A stretch of DNA of 9,442 nucleotides. Source: Gallionella sp. Lineage in GTDB: Bacteria; Pseudomonadota; Gammaproteobacteria; Burkholderiales; Gallionellaceae. A program made the translations under genes and the position numbers. The stretch is from positions 1-9,442 of the forward strand of contig SCPW01000138.1 in assembly GCA_004298605.1 (NCBI GenBank), written 5' to 3'. The notes under the pieces are model-generated. The model saw only the letters and a program-made list of their open reading frames with translations. It was not told the origin of the DNA and did no database searches. Positions 1-8,068 of the stretch are shown one piece after another (within the stretch, counting starts at the first letter, position 1; the number at the start of each line of letters is the position of its first letter).

Positions 1-1
1 C

Positions 2-1168
<1,167 letters not shown>

Positions 1169-1180
1169 TCAGGGGAAATC

Positions 1181-1609
1181 ATGGCAATGACCGTACACGT
1201 CGATGTAGTCAGCGCAGAAGCCTCCATTTTTTCCGGGTTGGCCGAAGTGGTGGTGGTTCCCGGCGAAATGGGCGAACTGGGGATTTACCCGCGCCATACC
1301 GCATTGATGACGCGCATCAAGCCAGGCTCGGTCAGAATCAAGCGGCCAGACCAAGATCAGGAAGAGTTGATCTACGTGTCGGGCGGTATGCTTGAAGTGC
1401 AGCCCAACGTCGTGACAATTTTGGCTGATACCGCGATACGCGGTGGCGATCTGGATGAAGCGCGTGCGCTGGAAGCGAAGCAGGCGGCGGAAGAGGCAAT
1501 GAAGAACCGTACTTCCGATATCGACTACGCCCAAGCCCAAGCCGAATTGGCGGAAGCCATCGCCCAGTTGCGTGCGATTCAGCAACTGCGCAAACAAGTG
1601 GGCCATTAA
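1181..1609 (+). CDS. atpC: F1Fo ATP synthase subunit epsilon
   Basis: Epsilon subunit of the F1 central stalk; it couples gamma rotation and inhibits ATP hydrolysis through its C-terminal helices. At 142 aa it has the usual length (E. coli 139). The N-terminal beta-sandwich shows the family pattern: [34 protein letters not shown], then [24 protein letters not shown]. The C-terminal helical hairpin starts at [11 protein letters not shown] and includes [19 protein letters not shown]. The start at 1181 is preceded by AGGGGA (1171-1176) at good spacing; the second Met (1187) is less well placed. It is the last gene of the atp operon, followed at once by a strong terminator. In many bacteria glmU lies nearby; here priA follows instead. 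Confidence 0.97.
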   Translation: MAMTVHVDVVSAEASIFSGLAEVVVVPGEMGELGIYPRHTALMTRIKPGSVRIKRPDQDQEELIYVSGGMLEVQPNVVTILADTAIRGGDLDEARALEAKQAAEEAMKNRTSDIDYAQAQAELAEAIAQLRAIQQLRKQVGH

Positions 1610-1624
1610 ACCTGGAACAACCAG

Positions 1625-1658
1625 CACAAAAAAAGCAGCTTCGGCTGCTTTTTTTGTG
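1625..1658 (+). terminator. Rho-independent terminator of the atp operon
   Basis: A perfect 15-bp stem (1625-1639 pairs with 1644-1658) is closed by a TTCG tetraloop (1640-1643). The core is GCAGC-TTCG-GCTGC, flanked by seven A on the left and seven T on the right, so it could work in both directions. It starts 15 bases after the atpC stop and separates the ATP synthase operon from priA. Confidence 0.93.
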
Positions 1659-1708
1659 GGTCATCAAACCCATCCATTTCTGCGCGTGTGTGAATGATAA
1701 TATCCGGC

Positions 1709-3928
1709 ATGCCCATCATCCGCGTCGCTCTTGATATCCCGCTGCCCTCGCTGTTCGATTACACGGTGGCCGAAGATGTTGCGGTCGCGACAGGCCAGCG
1801 CGTGATCGTGCCGTTCGGGCGCAGGCGATTGGTCGGGGTGGTGATGGGGCGCGCCGCCACTACCGAAATATCGTCAGAGCGCATCAAGCCGGTGACACAG
1901 GTCTTGTACGACAGTGCGCTGTTGTCGGCGGAATTGCTGGATTTGTTGCGTTTTTGCAGCGACTACTACCGCTATCCCATCGGGCAGGCTGTATTGTCGG
2001 CAATGCCGGCACGTTTGCGTTCCGACAAGCCGGTTACCGGTAAGCCAATGTTGGGCTATCGCCTGAGCGCAAGCGGCCTGGCGCTTGACCTCGATGCTTT
2101 CCCAAAACGCAAAGTGGCGCAGCGGCGTATTCTGGCGCAATTGGCCGAACGACCATGCAATCTTGCGCAGCTCAAGGCGTTGTCAGCAACGGCGGGCGTG
2201 CAACTCAAGGCGCTGGAACAGGAGGGATGGGTTGAGCGCTTTCCTGAAAGTTTACCCTTCGGCTCCAATGCGCCATGCCCGGGGCGAACGGTGCGTGTTG
2301 TTCAGAAACACACTTTCAACAATGCGCACATCCTCACCGGCGAACAGCAACTCGCGGTAAACAGCATCACGCAAACCGACGGCTACGCCTGCTTTCTGCT
2401 ACACGGCGTTACCGGCAGCGGCAAAACCGAGGTGTATGTGCATCTCATGCATCATGCCTTGCGACGCGGCGGGCAGGTATTGCTGCTGGTGCCCGAAATC
2501 AATCTCACGCCACAACTGGAAAATTATTTCCGCAGCCGCTTTCCGGATACTGCACTGGCCAGTTTGCATAGCGGACTGTCTGAGGGTAAGCGCTTGCACA
2601 ACTGGCAGCAGGCGCAAACAGGCGCGGCGCAGATTGTGCTCGGCACGCGCCTGGCGGTGTTCGCAGAAATGCCGGGGCTCGCGCTGATCATCGTGGACGA
2701 GGAGCACGACAGCTCATTCAAGCAGCAGGACGGGTTGCGTTATTCGGCACGCGATGTTGCGATCTTTCGTGCCAGCCAGTGCGGTGTGCCGATCGTGCTG
2801 GGCTCGGCGACGCCGTCGCTGGAGAGTTATCACAACGCGCAAAGCGGGCGTTACCGGATGATCAAGCTGACCGGGCGGGCACAAGCCGCAGCACGTTTGC
2901 CCACGGTACGTTGTGTCAATATCAACCAGACGGTGATGCACCACGGCATCAGCGAAAATCTGTTGCGCGAGATCGGGCAGCGCATTGCGCGCAAGGAGCA
3001 GAGCCTGGTGTTCATCAACCGGCGCGGTTACGCGCCGGTGCTGATGTGCATGGGATGCGGCTGGCTGTCTGGCTGCAAGCACTGCGCCGGCAAGATGGTG
3101 TTGCATCTCAACGAGCAGCGCCTGCGCTGCCATCATTGTGGCTACCAGCTACGCGTGCCGCCCGCCTGCCCGGGGTGCGGCAATGCCGATTTGCTGCCGG
3201 TCGGCAGCGGCACGCAGCGCGTGGAAAGCGCGCTGCAGGAGCGCTTCCCGGAAGCGCGCATCCTGCGTGTGGACCGCGACAGCACGCGCAACAAGCGCGC
3301 CTGGCAGGCCATGCGCGAACAGATACACGCGAACGAAGTGGATATCCTGGTCGGCACGCAAATGCTCGCCAAAGGGCACGACTTCCCCGCGCTGACATTG
3401 GTCGGAGTGCTTAACCCCGATAGCGCGTTATATAGCAGCGATTTTCGCGCGGCAGAAAAGCTGTTCGCGCAACTGGTGCAGGTGGCCGGGCGCGCCGGGC
3501 GCGCCGACAAGCCCGGTGAGGTGCTGATCCAGACAGCTTTCCCGGACCATCCATTATTTCGTGCTTTGCAGGCGCACGACTTCGATGGCTGGGCAGCGTC
3601 GCAGCTTGCCGAACGGAAGATGGCGGGTTTCCCGCCCTTCGTTTACCAGGCGATGCTGCGTGCCGAGGGTAAGCAGGAGGCCGAAGTTTATGTGTTTCTC
3701 GATCACGCGCGCGCGGCTGCCGTCGCGTTGCGGCATCCGGTGGAAGTGCTCGGTGTAGTTCCTGCCGCCATGCCGCGCCGCGCCAATCATATTCGTGCGC
3801 AATTGCTCGTTCAAGGTGCGACACGCAAGCAGTTGCAGCAATTTCTGCGCGTTTGGCAACCTTTGCTGGACGCATTGCCCGCACAAAAGCTGCGTTATTC
3901 GCTGGATATTGATCCGCTGGAATTTTGA
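1709..3928 (+). CDS. priA: Primosomal protein N' (replication restart helicase PriA)
   Basis: PriA binds stalled or D-loop forks, unwinds DNA 3'->5' and reloads DnaB through PriB/DnaT. Numbered from the chosen start, the 739 aa (E. coli 732) show an N-terminal DNA-binding domain (MPIIRVALDIPLPSLFDY), Walker A GVTGSGKT (233-240), DEEH box (330-333), SATPS (366-370), all eight zinc cysteines (C447, C450, C456, C459, C474, C477, C487, C490), GTQMLAKGHDFP and QVAGRAGR (591-598), and the C-terminal DIDPLEF. Nothing essential appears lost. The ATG at 1709 is preferred because PriA proteins usually begin M-P-x-x-x-V-A-L; an in-frame ATG at 1694 would add five residues. Neither has a good Shine-Dalgarno. 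It lies alone between terminators, so is probably monocistronic. Confidence 0.96.
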   Translation: MPIIRVALDIPLPSLFDYTVAEDVAVATGQRVIVPFGRRRLVGVVMGRAATTEISSERIKPVTQVLYDSALLSAELLDLLRFCSDYYRYPIGQAVLSAMPARLRSDKPVTGKPMLGYRLSASGLALDLDAFPKRKVAQRRILAQLAERPCNLAQLKALSATAGVQLKALEQEGWVERFPESLPFGSNAPCPGRTVRVVQKHTFNNAHILTGEQQLAVNSITQTDGYACFLLHGVTGSGKTEVYVHLMHHALRRGGQVLLLVPEINLTPQLENYFRSRFPDTALASLHSGLSEGKRLHNWQQAQTGAAQIVLGTRLAVFAEMPGLALIIVDEEHDSSFKQQDGLRYSARDVAIFRASQCGVPIVLGSATPSLESYHNAQSGRYRMIKLTGRAQAAARLPTVRCVNINQTVMHHGISENLLREIGQRIARKEQSLVFINRRGYAPVLMCMGCGWLSGCKHCAGKMVLHLNEQRLRCHHCGYQLRVPPACPGCGNADLLPVGSGTQRVESALQERFPEARILRVDRDSTRNKRAWQAMREQIHANEVDILVGTQMLAKGHDFPALTLVGVLNPDSALYSSDFRAAEKLFAQLVQVAGRAGRADKPGEVLIQTAFPDHPLFRALQAHDFDGWAASQLAERKMAGFPPFVYQAMLRAEGKQEAEVYVFLDHARAAAVALRHPVEVLGVVPAAMPRRANHIRAQLLVQGATRKQLQQFLRVWQPLLDALPAQKLRYSLDIDPLEF

Positions 3929-3957
3929 GACACCCCGATTTTCGGCTTCACCTACCC

Positions 3958-3980
3958 AAAAGAACTAGTTCTTTTTTTTT
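3958..3980 (+). terminator. Possible weak terminator after priA
   Basis: The palindrome AAAAGAACTAGTTCTTTT (3958-3975) runs into a nine-T tract (3972-3980) 30 bases after the priA stop. As a hairpin it would be only about 7 bp, AT-rich, around a CTAG loop, so it is weak by the usual GC-stem criterion. The T run and location favour a terminator; CTAG at the centre of a palindrome could instead be a protein-binding site. Confidence 0.45.
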
Positions 3981-4261
3981 CTTGCCCTATACCTTGGAGG
4001 GATAGGAATGCAATACGTGCAAGCCTAATCTGGCATCAGTATCAGAGGGGTTCCCGGCAGTGGTTCGTTGCGCCGGGTTTAGAATGGCTGTAACTGTTTG
4101 ATTTTGCTGGATTGCAGCATCTTTTCCTCGACCCTTCGTTCGCCTCACATACTTTCTGTGTCACGGGGCGCGAGACAGGCTACCGCTTTTTTATTCAGTG
4201 GGTTGAGTGTTGTTGCTGGCAGGGTGCTGGAACGGCAGGATTTTGGTATGGCAATAAGAAT
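3981..4261. other. Non-coding upstream region of the cytochrome operon
   Basis: No convincing gene is seen here. The only open frame of note (4112-4300) begins with TTG, has no Shine-Dalgarno and resembles no family I know. A 6-bp GC hairpin (CCCGGC 4053-4058 with GCCGGG 4072-4077, 13-base loop) is followed by TTT and could be a weak terminator or attenuator. The length of this gap before an FNR box leaves room for further regulator sites, but I recognise none. Confidence 0.5.
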
Positions 4262-4275
4262 TTGATCTGCATCAA
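4262..4275 (+). promoter_or_regulatory. FNR/Anr-type operator (TTGAT-N4-ATCAA)
   Basis: TTGAT-CTGC-ATCAA is an exact match to the consensus recognised by FNR-family regulators (FNR, Anr, FixK, Dnr type), which activate genes under oxygen limitation or nitrogen-oxide signalling. It lies 86 bases upstream of the cytochrome start codon. Its centre (4268.5) is 41.5 bases upstream of position 4310, and the hexamer 4298-4303 occupies the matching -10 position. This is the geometry of a class II FNR-activated promoter. The sequence cannot tell which FNR-family member binds. Confidence 0.8.
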
Positions 4276-4297
4276 GAGGCATCGGGCGTTCTTCGAA

Positions 4298-4303
4298 TAA
4301 AGT
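4298..4303 (+). promoter_or_regulatory. Candidate -10 element of the FNR-dependent promoter
   Basis: TAAAGT matches the sigma70 -10 consensus TATAAT at 4 of 6 positions. It sits exactly where a class II promoter with the FNR box at 4262-4275 needs it, giving a predicted start near 4310 and a leader of about 50 bases. No good -35 hexamer is seen, as expected when the activator overlaps the -35 region. Confidence 0.5.
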
Positions 4304-4361
4304 CTTGGGTTGCTAGAGTTGGGCCAGTTAAGTTTTGTTGAAAACAAAAAAAGGGAAAATT

Positions 4362-5600
4362 ATGCATAAGCACATAGTTCGTTTGTTAACGCTGATTGCG
4401 GTCGTTGCGGTGGTTGCTTTTTCCGCAAGGTATTTAGCTAGGCAAGATACGTTTTATCAATACGGCCACTACCGTGGCGCCTCGGTGGCGGAAATTGCTT
4501 CAAAACTTCCGAAGCACCAGGGTTCTGCGACTTGCCAGACGTGCCACAAGGAAATTTACGCCGAATGGTCATCCGGCATCCACCAGAAGGCAACCAAGAA
4601 TAATGCTATTCAAGGCGTTGTCATTAAATCGGGTCCCGGTTGTGAAGTCTGCCACACCCCTGCGGGCAACCACCCTTCCAAAGAGGCAATGCCGCTTTCT
4701 GTTGAAGATCGGGTAACCACAATTACCTACGCCAGAAAAGGGCTGCACCCGGCCAACGTACCGGACAGGAGTTTGATGCGGGAACCGGCAGACATGCGGA
4801 TTTTGTGTACCAACTGCCATGAAAAAATACCCGGACGCCCTGTGAGGGGTGCGGTTGCCGGCACGAGCGTGCCTGTCCAAGCAGTTACGGATGTGGTGGG
4901 CATCCATGGTGTGCCACAGGTTGTTGTCGAAGGGCATGGCGGCGCTGAGTTATGCACAACTTGCCACAACCCGCATTCGCCCAGGATCAATTTTGCTTCC
5001 GTGCCGAGGTCTCCCGTGGATCCGAAAACCGGCAAGGCTCTCCCTGTGAGCGCAGAAAAACCGGGGGATGCAGCCGCAGGTAAAACTGTGGCGGCAATGT
5101 GTGCCGGATGCCATGGCGAGGCGGGGGTAAGCGTTAACCCGGAATGGCCGAACCTGGCCGGGCAACATACCAACTATTTGTCCGATTCGATCAAGGCGTT
5201 CAAAACGGGGGCGCGCAAGAACGACATGATGGGTCCCATGGCGGCAGGCCTGAGCGATGCCGATATGCGGAATGTGGCGGCCTATTTCGCCAAAGCCAAC
5301 TGCAGTGTGCCTGGCGGTGACAAGGCCAAGGCCGAGCTGGGCAAAGCCAAGGCGGCAGCGGCGGGCTGTGCGGCATGCCACAGTTCCGGCGGCCTTCGCG
5401 GCAATGGGGTTTCTGGCGTCAGCGGCGCGCAGGCATGGCCGAATCTGGCCGGACAGAATGCCGCTTATCTGACTATTGCGCTCAAAGCGTTCCAGGACGG
5501 CAGCCGCAACCACGCGGTCATGACGAGTGTGGCGAAGACCCTGAGCGCTTCCGATATCGACAACTTGGCGGCTTACTACGCCAGTGCGAGTTGCAAATGA
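4362..5600 (+). CDS. Membrane-anchored hexahaem cytochrome c: tetrahaem domain fused to a c4-like dihaem domain
   Basis: Probable periplasmic electron-transfer subunit, 412 aa. The ATG at 4362 has AGGGA at 4352-4356 and leads straight into a basic then hydrophobic segment (about residues 5-23), an export signal or uncleaved anchor as in NrfH-like proteins; the upstream TTG at 4335 adds only a lysine-rich stretch. Six CxxCH haem sites are present: CQTCH (58-62), CEVCH (94-98), CTNCH (149-153), CTTCH (198-202), CAGCH (247-251), CAACH (336-340). The first four form a multihaem domain of cytochrome c554/NrfH-like appearance. The last two lie in two cytochrome c4-type repeats, each with a WPNLAGQ segment, a candidate Met ligand (MGPMAAGL; HAVMTSVA) and an AAYFA/AAYYA end. 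It heads the operon, 23 bases before the ferredoxin gene, downstream of an FNR box. The fusion is unusual; the exact partner is unknown. Confidence 0.88.
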   Translation: MHKHIVRLLTLIAVVAVVAFSARYLARQDTFYQYGHYRGASVAEIASKLPKHQGSATCQTCHKEIYAEWSSGIHQKATKNNAIQGVVIKSGPGCEVCHTPAGNHPSKEAMPLSVEDRVTTITYARKGLHPANVPDRSLMREPADMRILCTNCHEKIPGRPVRGAVAGTSVPVQAVTDVVGIHGVPQVVVEGHGGAELCTTCHNPHSPRINFASVPRSPVDPKTGKALPVSAEKPGDAAAGKTVAAMCAGCHGEAGVSVNPEWPNLAGQHTNYLSDSIKAFKTGARKNDMMGPMAAGLSDADMRNVAAYFAKANCSVPGGDKAKAELGKAKAAAAGCAACHSSGGLRGNGVSGVSGAQAWPNLAGQNAAYLTIALKAFQDGSRNHAVMTSVAKTLSASDIDNLAAYYASASCK

Positions 5601-5623
5601 TTAAGTTACCAAGCGAGGAAAAA

Positions 5624-6526
5624 ATGACTACTCAGGATACAAAAGTAGAAAAGGAAGCGGCCAAGTTGTCACGCCGCGATTTCTTGGGTTTATTGGGTAA
5701 AGGTGCGGCTTGCGCCGGGGCGGTGGCTGGCGCGGGCGCCGCGCTGGCCTCAGCGGGTGGCGCAAATAAACTGGGCGGTGTTGGGCCAACCTATCAACAG
5801 GAGGATGCGCAATACGCCGAGGCACGCAAAAATCCGCCCAAGATACCCAATTACAACTGGACTGAACACAAGTGGGCGTTCGGGGTGGATACCAATCGTT
5901 GTATCGGCTGCTTGCGCTGCGTGGAAGCGTGCAAGATGGAAAACAGCGTGCAGATGGATAGAAACCACACCCGCACCTGGGTCGAGCGCTACACCTATCT
6001 GGAGGGCTCGGACCATGCGCACGTCGACAGCATACACGACATCAAAAACGTGATGCCTGGCAGCAAGGAGACACGGTTTGTTTTCGATAACCGCTACAAG
6101 GATGCCAAGGTTACCAAGTCGTTCTTTGTGCCCAAGCTGTGCAACCAGTGCGAGAAGCCATCGTGCGTCCAGGTGTGCCCGACCGGCGCAACCTATAAAA
6201 CTCCCGATGGCCCGGTACTGATCGATTCGAAATATTGTATCGGTTGCCAATATTGCGTTCAGGCCTGCCCTTACGGTGCGCGTAGCTTAAATCATGAAAG
6301 AGGTACCGCCGAGAAGTGCAACTGGTGCTACCACCGCATTACCAAGGGGCTCAATCCGGCGTGCGTCGAGGTGTGCCCGACCGGCACGCGGATTTTCGGC
6401 GACCGCACCGATCCGGAAAGCCCGATCAGCCAGTTTATCCGCAATAACCGTGTGAATGTGCTGAAACCGGATATGGGTAATATGCCCAATGTGTTTTATG
6501 CAGGGATAGATAAGGAGGTCTTATAA
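5624..6526 (+). CDS. Tat-exported ferredoxin with four [4Fe-4S] clusters (DsrO/HybA/PsrB-like)
   Basis: Electron-transfer subunit, 300 aa, of a membrane redox complex, likely on the periplasmic side. An N-terminal twin-arginine signal (SRRDFLGLL, RR at 17-18) is followed by an Ala/Gly-rich stretch with a plausible cleavage after ASA (near 44). Sixteen cysteines fall in four groups: 93/96/99/103, 173/176/181/185, 205/208/211/215 and 232/235/247/251, the pattern of the DsrO, HybA, PsrB and DmsB families. The C-terminus (VLKPDMG-NMPNVFYAG) is also family-like. The start at 5624 is chosen because AGGA (5616-5619) precedes it; an in-frame ATG at 5597 overlaps the cytochrome stop and would add nine residues. 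Its stop overlaps the NrfD start by one base. No molybdopterin subunit accompanies it here. Confidence 0.92.
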   Translation: MTTQDTKVEKEAAKLSRRDFLGLLGKGAACAGAVAGAGAALASAGGANKLGGVGPTYQQEDAQYAEARKNPPKIPNYNWTEHKWAFGVDTNRCIGCLRCVEACKMENSVQMDRNHTRTWVERYTYLEGSDHAHVDSIHDIKNVMPGSKETRFVFDNRYKDAKVTKSFFVPKLCNQCEKPSCVQVCPTGATYKTPDGPVLIDSKYCIGCQYCVQACPYGARSLNHERGTAEKCNWCYHRITKGLNPACVEVCPTGTRIFGDRTDPESPISQFIRNNRVNVLKPDMGNMPNVFYAGIDKEVL

Positions 6527-7710
6527 TGTCAGCCGACGTATTTCATCATATAGCCCCGTTTGTCGGATTCACGTATCCGAACGAAACGGAGGTGCCTTGG
6601 AGCGAACTGATCGTAATTTACCCCTACATCACCGGGCTGGTTGCCGGTGCGTTTGTGGTATCCAGCCTGCATCACGTGTTTGGCATGGAGCGCTTTGCGC
6701 CAATTTCAAGGTTCGCGTTGCTGGCGTCGCTGTGCTTCATGTTCTTCGCGCCGACGCCGCTGTTGTTTCATCTGGGTCAACCGACCCGCGCGTTGAATGC
6801 GGTTATCACGCCGCACTGGACCTCGGCTATGGCGGCATTCGGCTATGTCGCGGGCTTTTACGTCTGCCTGCTGCTGCTGGAAGTATGGTTTTCGTTTCGC
6901 GCCGACATTGTCGCGATGTCGAAATCCAGAACAGGAATTATGCAGAAAGTGTACAAAGCGCTTACCTTGGGGTCGGATGATGTTTCGAAGAGTGCGCTCG
7001 CCGTCGACCACAAAATTGCGCGCAGATTGGCCATGATCGGCATACCTGGTGCGTGTGGCCTGCACGGGTATGTTGGGTTCTTGTTCGGCTCACTGAAAAC
7101 GCGTGAGTGGTGGTCGTCCGACCTGATGCCGATCATTTTCCTGTTGTCTGCAGTAGGTTCGGGCGTCGGGCTGCTGATCGTGCTCTACGTGGTTACATCT
7201 TGGTGGCGCAAAAAGCCTACCGACAATGGGGTAATGGAAGGTCTGCTGTATGTATTGTGGACGGGCATTGTTGTCGTGGTTGTGATCGAAGCACTGGAAA
7301 TGGTGCAAATGATTTACAAGGCACGCGAGGGTGTCGAGGGAGTGTTTGAACTGATCGCAGGCCCGATCCATCTCGGCATGATAATCCAATGGGGCGGTTC
7401 GTTCCTGGCATTGGCGATAACATCGATCATGATGTTGGCCGGTACGAGAGGAAGAGCTCTGGTTTTCTGGCTCTTCATCAGCGGGCTGTTGATGATGGTC
7501 GGAGTGCTGGCGATGCGCTGGAACGTGGTGATCGGTGGACAGGAATTGTCCAAGACCATGAGAGGCTTGTTGACCTACCATCCGGAGGTGATCGGGCGTG
7601 AAAGCCTGATGGTGGTCGCAACGCTCTTCACCGCGCCATTTGTTACGTTGTACCTGGCGCAAAAACTGTTGCCGACGGTTTGGGAGCACGATGCAAAAGC
7701 GCACCACTAA
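6526..7710 (+). CDS. NrfD/PsrC/DsrP-family integral membrane quinone-interacting subunit
   Basis: Polytopic membrane protein of 394 aa, about the length of DsrP/HybB-type NrfD proteins. I see roughly nine or ten hydrophobic segments, the clearest near residues 29-50, 63-82, 102-123, 170-190, 201-226, 240-262, 283-305, 309-330 and 361-383. The segment MRWNVVIGGQELSKT (330-344) matches the conserved R-x-N-V-V-I-G-G-Q region of this family. Members exchange electrons between menaquinol or ubiquinol and an attached four-cluster ferredoxin, and some are proposed to translocate protons. Its ATG overlaps the ferredoxin stop (TAATG), and a strong AAGGAGG (6512-6518) lies inside the upstream gene, so translation is probably coupled. 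It is the last gene of the operon. Direction of electron flow is not shown by the sequence. Confidence 0.93.
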   Translation: MSADVFHHIAPFVGFTYPNETEVPWSELIVIYPYITGLVAGAFVVSSLHHVFGMERFAPISRFALLASLCFMFFAPTPLLFHLGQPTRALNAVITPHWTSAMAAFGYVAGFYVCLLLLEVWFSFRADIVAMSKSRTGIMQKVYKALTLGSDDVSKSALAVDHKIARRLAMIGIPGACGLHGYVGFLFGSLKTREWWSSDLMPIIFLLSAVGSGVGLLIVLYVVTSWWRKKPTDNGVMEGLLYVLWTGIVVVVVIEALEMVQMIYKAREGVEGVFELIAGPIHLGMIIQWGGSFLALAITSIMMLAGTRGRALVFWLFISGLLMMVGVLAMRWNVVIGGQELSKTMRGLLTYHPEVIGRESLMVVATLFTAPFVTLYLAQKLLPTVWEHDAKAHH

Positions 7711-7714
7711 AAAG

Positions 7715-7767
7715 AGTGTTTGATACCCGCAAAGCTATTTGAAATAGCATGGGTACAGAGTAACACT
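7715..7767 (+). other. Extended three-tier hairpin in the 3' UTR of the NrfD operon
   Basis: Three nested inverted repeats align on one axis: AGTGTT (7715-7720) with AACACT (7762-7767), TACCC (7724-7728) with GGGTA (7751-7755), and GCTATT (7734-7739) with AATAGC (7743-7748), separated by small bulges. The structure begins four bases after the stop codon and directly precedes a terminator. It might stabilise the mRNA 3' end or bind a protein; no known family is recognised. Confidence 0.5.
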
Positions 7768-7769
7768 TT

Positions 7770-7797
7770 AAATCCCGCCATTATGGCGGGATTTTTT
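7770..7797 (+). terminator. Rho-independent terminator of the cytochrome-ferredoxin-NrfD operon
   Basis: The stem AAATCCCGCCA (7770-7780) pairs perfectly with TGGCGGGATTT (7784-7794) around a TTA loop, and T continues to 7797. This is a strong GC-core hairpin with a U tract, 59 bases after the NrfD stop. Confidence 0.93.
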
Positions 7798-7819
7798 CGG
7801 CTTGAATTTGGATGGCTGC

Positions 7820-7855
7820 AATAATAAAGCCCGGTGATCACCGGGCTTTATTATT
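7820..7855. terminator. Perfect 36-bp palindrome, probable bidirectional terminator
   Basis: Left half 7820-7837 is the exact reverse complement of right half 7838-7855. The core is AAAGCCCGGT-GATC-ACCGGGCTTT, flanked by AATAAT and ATTATT. As RNA it forms a 16-bp stem with a GATC loop and a U-rich arm on either strand. It lies 22 bases after the operon terminator and 63 bases downstream of the minus-strand small gene, so it can end that transcript and back up the NrfD terminator. Confidence 0.82.
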
Positions 7856-7891
7856 ACTCCGAGGCGGAATTAGATGCAGTGTGTTAGCCAG

Positions 7892-7912
7892 GCGGTTTAG
7901 AACTTAAACCGC
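7892..7912 (-). other. Hairpin just downstream of the minus-strand small gene
   Basis: GCGGTTTA (7892-7899) pairs with TAAACCGC (7905-7912) around a five-base loop. On the minus strand it begins six bases after the small gene's stop codon. No U tract follows, so it is more likely a 3' UTR or mRNA-stabilising stem than a terminator on its own. Confidence 0.5.
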
Positions 7913-7918
7913 TCGCTA

Positions 7919-8020
7919 TCAAAATGCAAAGTGCCCCTGTGAAAAGATGTAAAACAGGGTGAAAATAATCGGAAAAATAACAAGGCCAATCCCGGCAATA
8001 ACAGACAAATCTTTCATCAT
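7919..8020 (-). CDS. Small single-span membrane protein (33 aa), unknown function
   Basis: On the minus strand an ATG (complement of 8018-8020) opens a 33-codon frame ending in TGA (complement of 7919-7921). A strong Shine-Dalgarno, TAAGGAG (complement of 8029-8035), sits 8 bases upstream of this ATG; the second codon is also ATG (8015-8017) at 11-base spacing. The peptide reads as a short polar start (MMKDLS), a hydrophobic span of about 22 residues (VIAGIGLVIFP then IIFTLFYIF), and a polar/aromatic tail (SQGHFAF), i.e. one transmembrane helix. In size and topology it resembles small oxidase subunits such as CydX or CcoM, but I see no sequence match to them, so no function is assigned. A hairpin and a palindromic terminator follow it. 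The good ribosome site and terminator argue for a real gene. Confidence 0.62.
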   Translation of the reverse strand: MMKDLSVIAGIGLVIFPIIFTLFYIFSQGHFAF

Positions 8021-8068
8021 TATTCAAGCTCCTTAAATCAAATCGACCAAGCCAAAATGGCTCGCTGA

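Noticed and set aside
2714..3510. Several open frames of 96-211 codons on both strands within priA
   Set aside because: All overlap the intact helicase and zinc domains of priA and show Arg/Ala-rich composition typical of GC-rich shadow frames.
4008..4025. Mini-frame MQYVQA preceded by GGAGG, considered as a leader peptide
   Set aside because: It has no run of regulatory codons and no paired attenuator hairpins; five or six codons after a chance GGAGG are not enough.
4112..4300. 62-codon open frame upstream of the cytochrome gene
   Set aside because: TTG start, no Shine-Dalgarno, no recognisable pattern, and it runs through the FNR box and candidate -10 element.
5375..5623. N-terminal extension of the ferredoxin frame back into the cytochrome gene
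   Set aside because: The extension overlaps the c4-like domain in another frame; the Shine-Dalgarno and Tat signal place the real start at 5624.
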